From positions 1-38,999 of the forward strand of contig CAYJLA010000009.1 of assembly GCA_964371305.1 (NCBI GenBank): a stretch of DNA of 38,999 bases, in the 5' to 3' direction. The notes below the pieces were generated by a model. The model was not told the DNA's origin and searched no databases. It worked only from the letters and a program-made list of their open reading frames with translations. The translations under genes were made by a program, and so were the position numbers. Source of the DNA: CAYJLA01 sp964371305 (GTDB lineage Bacteria; Bacillota_I; Bacilli_A; RFN20; CAG-826). This document shows positions 33,970 to 38,999 of the stretch, one piece after another (the stretch's first letter is position 1; each line of letters begins with the position of its first letter).

Positions 33970-35442
33970 ATGGTAAGAAAGTTATATTCAACTATTAGCG
34001 TTTTATTAACAGCAATTATCCTTGTATCTTGTAGTAACAATGTACAAGGTTTTTTGCCATATAATTATAGCGTTGAAAATGAAGATAATCACGCTACCAT
34101 AGTAAGAAGCAGCTATACACAATATGGACAATATCAGGATGTTGATTATGTAGATTTTTATGATGCTGAAAGATCGATAAATTTCTACGATTCTTTTAAT
34201 TATAACAATAAGCAAAATTCACTTCTAACTACTGGAGAAATTGATTTATTAGTTGTGCCAGTTGAATTTTTGGATCATACATTCATCGAAGATGTCGAAG
34301 TTTCACATGAAGATTTACACAATGATATTTCGAATGCTTTTTTTGGAGATAGTTCAATTAATGAATTTTATTCAGTAGCTGAATATTATGATATTTCTAG
34401 TTACGGTAAATTAAAGATTAAAGGTGATGTGACTAGTGTATACACGTCTAATTACAATGCAGCGGATTTAATAGATGAACCAAATATTTCTAAAATCATG
34501 GATGAACTACTTAATAGCATTACTACTTGGTATGTTGATAATGGTGGTGATTTAACTAAGTATGATTTAGATAATGATGGTACCTTAGATTCTGCGTATT
34601 TAATTTATTCTTATCCGTTTATTGAGCCTCAAAATGGATATAATAGTTTTTTCTGGGCTTATGTTTCATACAAGCCTGAGCCAGTTGCGTGGACTTCATA
34701 TTATTTTCTAAAAGCCACTAAATATTCTAAATTAGATAGTCGTGTAGTAGTTCATGAGACTGCGCACATACTTGGAATACAAGATTATTACGATAGAACA
34801 AATTCTAAGAAACCTACTGGCGGAATGGATATCATGGACCATACACTTGGAGACCATACTCCGTATACAAAGATGCTTATGGATTGGACAAGGCCTTATT
34901 ACTTAACCGGAGAAGGTGAGATTACTTTAAATGCTTTTAATGAAACTGGTGAAGTAATTTTAATTAATAATGTGTGGAATAAATCGGCAATGGACGAATA
35001 TATTTTAATTGATTTTTATGCTCCACGAGGTCTAAATGCTTATGATTCTGTAATGTTAACTGAGGAAACTAGTTTATATAAAACTCCAGGAGTAAGGGTT
35101 ATGCATGTCGATTCTAGATTAGCGTTTGTAAACAATTCCAATGATAATTTTAAGTCTTATGTAGAAGATGGCAAAATGCCGAGCGCAAATGATAGAATTA
35201 TGATTCATAATAATAATTCATTTAGCGAAGATGTATTATATACATTACTAAGAAAAAATACACAGAATAACGAAACACTAAATACAAATGCGAACGATGA
35301 TGACTTATATAAAGTTGGGGACGTTTTTGGAGATGGAGTATATAGTAATTACACTTATCATGATGGAAGAAAATTAGAATTTGGTTTTGAAGTTATGAGC
35401 ATGAATAATTTTGAGACTACTCTTAGATTTTTTAATGTATAA
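33970..35442 (+). CDS. M6-like metalloprotease lipoprotein
   Basis: This 490-residue lipoprotein has a signal ending in LVSC (Cys21). The zinc motif HETAHILGIQD occupies residues 262-272 (His262, Glu263, His266, with Asp272 as third-ligand candidate), which is the HExxHxxGxxD form of the immune inhibitor A (M6) clan. A DLDNDGTLD stretch near residue 200 looks like a calcium loop. MDIMDHTLGDHTPYTKMLMDW after the zinc site is also typical of M6 enzymes. It would act outside the cell, anchored by lipid. No ribosome binding site is seen. It lies upstream of the GH13-like array but with its own promoter. Confidence 0.87.
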   Translation: MVRKLYSTISVLLTAIILVSCSNNVQGFLPYNYSVENEDNHATIVRSSYTQYGQYQDVDYVDFYDAERSINFYDSFNYNNKQNSLLTTGEIDLLVVPVEFLDHTFIEDVEVSHEDLHNDISNAFFGDSSINEFYSVAEYYDISSYGKLKIKGDVTSVYTSNYNAADLIDEPNISKIMDELLNSITTWYVDNGGDLTKYDLDNDGTLDSAYLIYSYPFIEPQNGYNSFFWAYVSYKPEPVAWTSYYFLKATKYSKLDSRVVVHETAHILGIQDYYDRTNSKKPTGGMDIMDHTLGDHTPYTKMLMDWTRPYYLTGEGEITLNAFNETGEVILINNVWNKSAMDEYILIDFYAPRGLNAYDSVMLTEETSLYKTPGVRVMHVDSRLAFVNNSNDNFKSYVEDGKMPSANDRIMIHNNNSFSEDVLYTLLRKNTQNNETLNTNANDDDLYKVGDVFGDGVYSNYTYHDGRKLEFGFEVMSMNNFETTLRFFNV

Positions 35443-35507
35443 TTATGTTGATTATATGAATATTCATATATATAATTTAAATTGCTTTTAATAAAAGGAG
35501 AAAATGT

Positions 35508-37199
35508 ATGCGTTTAGAACAGTTATTTCATTCAAGTGTATCGCCATTTAGATATTTTATATCTACGCGTAGAGTTTTATTAAGGGTTAAAATGTCTTCA
35601 GAAGATAAGGAAAGTCAAGTTTTTGTCAGATATAACTTAAAATATTCTTTTTTCAAAGAGCAGTTCGAAGTTAAGCTACATCAAATACTTGATGATGGTA
35701 GAAGCTCGTATTTCGAAGTTGAGTTAGAATTAGATGATCCGCGTGTTGCGTATTATTTTTTAATAATTGACAGAGATGGTAATGAATATACGTTGTTTGA
35801 AGATGGTGGAAGAAAAATGGAAGATTCTGCTGAGTTAACAAATATGCACTTTCAAATCCCTTACATTAATGAAATTGATATTAATACACCTATTGAGTGG
35901 AGAAGGAATGCAATCGGATATTTATTATTCGTTGATAAATTTTATAAAGGCGGTAGTGAATCTAAAACAAAACTTGCTAAGGAAAATGCTCAAAGAGGTA
36001 TTTTCCCAACAGGTGATACTCGTGGCGTTCAAGAAAAAATACCTGAATTAAAAGATTTGGGCGTCAACTTATTGTTACTATGTCCTTCTCATATTGATGA
36101 TCTTGAATTACCACATGATGCATTTGCATATTACCACATTTCTAAAACCCAAGGTTTAAATAAAGATTTATTCTCTTTATGTGCAGAAATACATAAAAAT
36201 GATATGAGAGTTGTGTTTGAACTTACTCCTGATCATATTAATGCGAAAAACCCTGTGTTTTTAGAAGTTTTAAATAAAGGTGTAAAATCTAAGTATACTG
36301 ATTGGTTTATTAAAACTGGCGTTAATGTTGTAACTGGTGAAACAAAATATGCAATGTATCAAGAACTTACAAATATGCCTAAACTTAATACTTCGAATGA
36401 AGAGGTCCAAACTTTTCTGATTTCTTTATATTCTTTTTATGTTGCAACATATAAACTTGATGGTTTAAGACTTGATGCTGTAGAAGAAACATCACTTGAT
36501 TTTATAAGAGAATTTAATAAAGCAATTAAAAAGATCAATAACCAGTGTTTGCTTGCTGGAGATCACTTTTTCCGTAACTTAAATTTCTTTGATAAAAAGT
36601 CCTTAGATGGTGGTTATAATTATCCACTTATTAAGATTTTATATTATTACTTTGCTGGTAATTATGGTGAAGATAATCTGTGCAATTCTTTGAATAATTT
36701 ATTGTCTCAGTATTCAACTATGACAAATGAAACTTTATATAATTTAGTTGATACTCATGATACGCCTCGTTTTTATTCTTATTTTGGCGAAGATTTAAAT
36801 AAACTAATTTTGGCACAAGCACTAGTATTTTCTTATATTGGTATTCCTGTTATTTATATGGGAGATGAAGTTCCTGTCAAGGGTATGGATGTTAGTACTA
36901 ATAGATCACAATTTCCATGGAATGAACTAGATAGAAAATCTTACTACTTTGAACTACTTCAGACTCTTTGTAAGATTAAAAAAGAACATTATTCAAAATA
37001 TGATTATATAAAAATAATCTATGAGGATAATTTATTGAAGATTGTAAGAAATAGTGAAATGCATCAAATTGTATTTGCACTAACTATGAATAAAGTAAAA
37101 GTTAAAATGCATGGTGATGAAGTTATTTTACTCGAACATAACTTCAATGATGGAGTTTTAAATAACGGATTTATTGTATATAAAGTTAACTTGTTTTAA
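35508..37199 (+). CDS. GH13-like (neopullulanase-type) protein, copy 1, altered active site
   Basis: This 563-residue cytoplasmic protein has an N-terminal beta domain (about 1-120) and a GH13 barrel. The order of motifs follows cyclomaltodextrinase/neopullulanase: VFELTPDH (region I, residues 236-243), a KSKYTDWF block, DGLRLDAVEE (region II, nucleophile Asp323 and Arg321), LLAGDHFF (region III) and LVDTHDTPRF (region IV, His417-Asp418), then IYMGDEVPVKGMD. The general acid/base Glu is replaced by Asp352, and region I has Glu and Asp where Asp and Asn are expected. Activity is therefore doubtful but not excluded. AAGGAG precedes the ATG. It begins a tandem array. Confidence 0.9.
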   Translation: MRLEQLFHSSVSPFRYFISTRRVLLRVKMSSEDKESQVFVRYNLKYSFFKEQFEVKLHQILDDGRSSYFEVELELDDPRVAYYFLIIDRDGNEYTLFEDGGRKMEDSAELTNMHFQIPYINEIDINTPIEWRRNAIGYLLFVDKFYKGGSESKTKLAKENAQRGIFPTGDTRGVQEKIPELKDLGVNLLLLCPSHIDDLELPHDAFAYYHISKTQGLNKDLFSLCAEIHKNDMRVVFELTPDHINAKNPVFLEVLNKGVKSKYTDWFIKTGVNVVTGETKYAMYQELTNMPKLNTSNEEVQTFLISLYSFYVATYKLDGLRLDAVEETSLDFIREFNKAIKKINNQCLLAGDHFFRNLNFFDKKSLDGGYNYPLIKILYYYFAGNYGEDNLCNSLNNLLSQYSTMTNETLYNLVDTHDTPRFYSYFGEDLNKLILAQALVFSYIGIPVIYMGDEVPVKGMDVSTNRSQFPWNELDRKSYYFELLQTLCKIKKEHYSKYDYIKIIYEDNLLKIVRNSEMHQIVFALTMNKVKVKMHGDEVILLEHNFNDGVLNNGFIVYKVNLF

Positions 37200-37224
37200 T
37201 GAAAGTAGAGGGAGGTAGAGATTT

Positions 37225-38922
37225 ATGTTTAAAGAATCAATTATGCATTTAGAATATGATCCATATCGTTTTTTTCTTTCTCCGACTCAAGTTGTTATTA
37301 GACTTAGAATTGATAAGCGCGATTATGCTGCTGTTGTAAATTTAGTGTATAAGTCGACAAATTTACGTGACCATGAATATAAACGTTCAGTTATGAGTCT
37401 TAGGTTTGAAGACGATATGTTTGTATATTTAGATGTTACTGTTAATGTTGCAGAAGGTAATATGAATTATTTTTTCGAGATAAAAAAAGGAAAAAATATG
37501 TATTATTTACTTGAAGACGGCTTGACCGATAAACTTGACCCTTTTTATCACTTCTGTACTTTCCAAATACCACATATTCATATTGGAGATGTTTTTAACA
37601 CCAATATTTTCAATATGGAAAAAGCTATTGTGTATTATTTGCATTTAGAAACTTTTGTAAAACAACAAGTAAGTAAAAAAAGGAAAGTTACTGATGTATA
37701 TACACATAGTGATTTTCAAGGAATTATCGATAGATTACCATATCTTAAACAATTAGGTGTAAACAAGATTATTGTAGCGGGTTCGAATATTTATACAGGT
37801 AGTCACACAAATGATTTTAATGCCTATTACAATATCGACAAAAGAAATAAGGCTGATAAAGATTTAGCATATTTAATAAAAAAAGTTAAAGAACAAGATT
37901 TTGCTATTTCAATCGAAATTTCAACCGATCACTTACATATTCGTCACCCAATTTTTCAAGATGTTGTAAAAAAAGGCTATAAATCAAAATATTATGATTG
38001 GTTTATTGTTTATGGAGATAAAGTAGATTTAAACGTTTGTAACTATGAAACTTTTAATAATAGAAAAAATTATCCAAAACTAAATGTTTCGAATCCAGAA
38101 GTATTAAAATTTTTTGGTGATATGGTTAAATATTTGATTTCCACTTATAATATCGATGCACTTAAACTTTCTAACTTAAGAGGAACATCGCATGCATTTA
38201 TGCGTTCATTGTTAGCTGCAAAAAAACAAGTAAATAGAAGCGTTGCACTTATTGCGACAAGCTATAATGATAATTTGTTGTATTTTGATGGAACTCATTT
38301 TGATGTTGCAGTTAACTACACATTAACGAAACTTCTTGAAAAATACTTTATTGACAACTCCATTAATGTCCAAGAATTTTCTGATAGATTGAATTTCCAT
38401 TTATTTTATTATGCTGATAGCATTTATGAAATGATGCTTAATGTTTTATCTCGCCAGGGTGAAGCTAGATGGATGGATTTATGTGATGGTGATGTTGATA
38501 AGTATTTGTTATCTTTTGGTTTCTTGTTCTCATTTATGGGTACTCCCGTTATTAGATATGGCGATGAAATTGGTTTGAGAAATAAAACCGACCAGAGTTA
38601 TGAATATATGCGTTGGGAAGAAGTAGATGAAAGTTCTATTATCTTTAGAACGTTTCAAGAATTGAGTAAAATTAAAAAGACATATTTTAGTAAGTACAAG
38701 AAAATATATATTCGCTGCCAAGATAACATGCTTATTCTAGAAAGAAGAGGTCTTAGAGAAAACATTATGTGTGCATTCACAAATCAAGAAGCTGAACTTG
38801 ATGTAGGAGTAAGAGATGTTATCTATTCTAGAAATTTTAAAGATGGTAAAATAAATAATGGTTTTGTTATTTACAAATTACAACCAGAAGTCCAAATTGT
38901 CAAAAAGTTGGGGGGGGGGTAA
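37225..38922 (+). CDS. GH13-like pseudoenzyme, copy 2, catalytic residues lost
   Basis: This 565-residue paralog of copy 1 shares layout and length. The same blocks are recognisable: SIEISTDH, KSKYYDWF, YNIDALKLSNLRG, LIATSYND, NVLSRQGEARW and IRYGDEIGL. However, the nucleophile is Ser316 (Arg is Lys314), the acid/base position is Ser346, and the region IV His-Asp is Gln411-Gly412. It cannot act as a GH13 hydrolase by the known mechanism. There is no frameshift or stop, and the protein body is well kept, so it is not a decaying gene. GGGAGG precedes the ATG. The last codons are a run of ten G (38910-38919) encoding a Gly-rich end. Confidence 0.9.
   Translation: MFKESIMHLEYDPYRFFLSPTQVVIRLRIDKRDYAAVVNLVYKSTNLRDHEYKRSVMSLRFEDDMFVYLDVTVNVAEGNMNYFFEIKKGKNMYYLLEDGLTDKLDPFYHFCTFQIPHIHIGDVFNTNIFNMEKAIVYYLHLETFVKQQVSKKRKVTDVYTHSDFQGIIDRLPYLKQLGVNKIIVAGSNIYTGSHTNDFNAYYNIDKRNKADKDLAYLIKKVKEQDFAISIEISTDHLHIRHPIFQDVVKKGYKSKYYDWFIVYGDKVDLNVCNYETFNNRKNYPKLNVSNPEVLKFFGDMVKYLISTYNIDALKLSNLRGTSHAFMRSLLAAKKQVNRSVALIATSYNDNLLYFDGTHFDVAVNYTLTKLLEKYFIDNSINVQEFSDRLNFHLFYYADSIYEMMLNVLSRQGEARWMDLCDGDVDKYLLSFGFLFSFMGTPVIRYGDEIGLRNKTDQSYEYMRWEEVDESSIIFRTFQELSKIKKTYFSKYKKIYIRCQDNMLILERRGLRENIMCAFTNQEAELDVGVRDVIYSRNFKDGKINNGFVIYKLQPEVQIVKKLGGG
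38910..38919 (+). repeat. G10 homopolymer at the end of copy 2 and before copy 3
   Basis: Ten consecutive G occur in very AT-rich DNA. They encode the final glycines of copy 2 and end seven bases before the ATG of copy 3, where a ribosome binding site is expected. Nine or eleven G would still give a stop within a few codons, so slippage would mainly change the overlap or the ribosome binding strength for copy 3. Confidence 0.8.
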
Positions 38923-38926
38923 ATAA

Positions 38927-38999
38927 ATGATTGGTGAAACAGTTTTCCCCATTGAATATACTGCCTACAGATTTTTTTTATCGCCCAAAGCATGCGGAT
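38927..38999 (+). CDS. GH13-like protein, copy 3, cut by the window edge
   Basis: The 24 codons visible begin MIGETVFPIEYTAYRFFLSP. The YRFFLSP block matches copy 2 (YRFFLSP at residues 14-20) and FRYFIST of copy 1. It therefore starts with the same N-terminal domain. The rest lies outside the window, so its catalytic residues are unknown. Confidence 0.75.
   Translation, partial: MIGETVFPIEYTAYRFFLSPKACG

Overview
The window is AT-rich bacterial DNA that uses TGA as a stop (for example at the padR/MFS junction near 9636-9639) and has good Shine-Dalgarno sites at most genes. It carries the conserved secE-nusG and rplKAJL-rpoBC block. Low GC, many lipoproteins and single-pass surface proteins, an Asn at the rifampicin-site His position of RpoB and a shortened L11 loop all point to a low-GC Firmicutes or Tenericutes-like lineage with the standard code (Acholeplasma, Izemoplasma or RF39-like Bacilli). 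This placement is inference. No tRNA, rRNA or CRISPR array was seen. One 100-N assembly gap lies at 7874-7973.

Region 1 (1-5.7 kb): two small membrane proteins, an aldo/keto reductase whose ferredoxin tail is cut by an in-frame TAA, a membrane-anchored endonuclease/exonuclease/phosphatase-type hydrolase, and a lysine riboswitch that heads a three-gene polar amino acid ABC importer (probably lysine). Region 2 (5.9-18.5 kb): accessory surface and transport genes. These are a BspA-type repeat surface protein broken by the gap, a PadR regulator with an MFS exporter, an XRE membrane regulator beside a secreted single-pass protein, a dead IS30-family transposase, further secreted or lipoprotein genes with a DUF1349 protein, and an ABC exporter on the minus strand. 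Region 3 (18.6-32.8 kb): rpmG-secE-nusG, then a minus-strand zinc/cadmium efflux pair (ArsR regulator plus P1B ATPase) sitting between nusG and rplK, then rplK-rplA-rplJ-rplL-methyltransferase-rpoB-rpoC with L1-type and L10-type autoregulatory leaders. Region 4 (32.8-39 kb): a PerR/Fur-like regulator under its own Fur-type box, a double-rubredoxin rubrerythrin, an M6-like lipoprotein metalloprotease, and a tandem array of at least three GH13-like (neopullulanase-type) cytoplasmic proteins.

The most unusual object is that GH13-like array. The first copy keeps the nucleophile and the HD pair but has Asp for the acid/base Glu. The second has lost all three catalytic acids and the region IV HD. 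A third copy starts at the right edge, directly after a G10 tract that is both the end of copy two and the apparent ribosome binding site of copy three. This looks like a family of amylase-fold proteins turned to another purpose, possibly with slippage control of the third gene.
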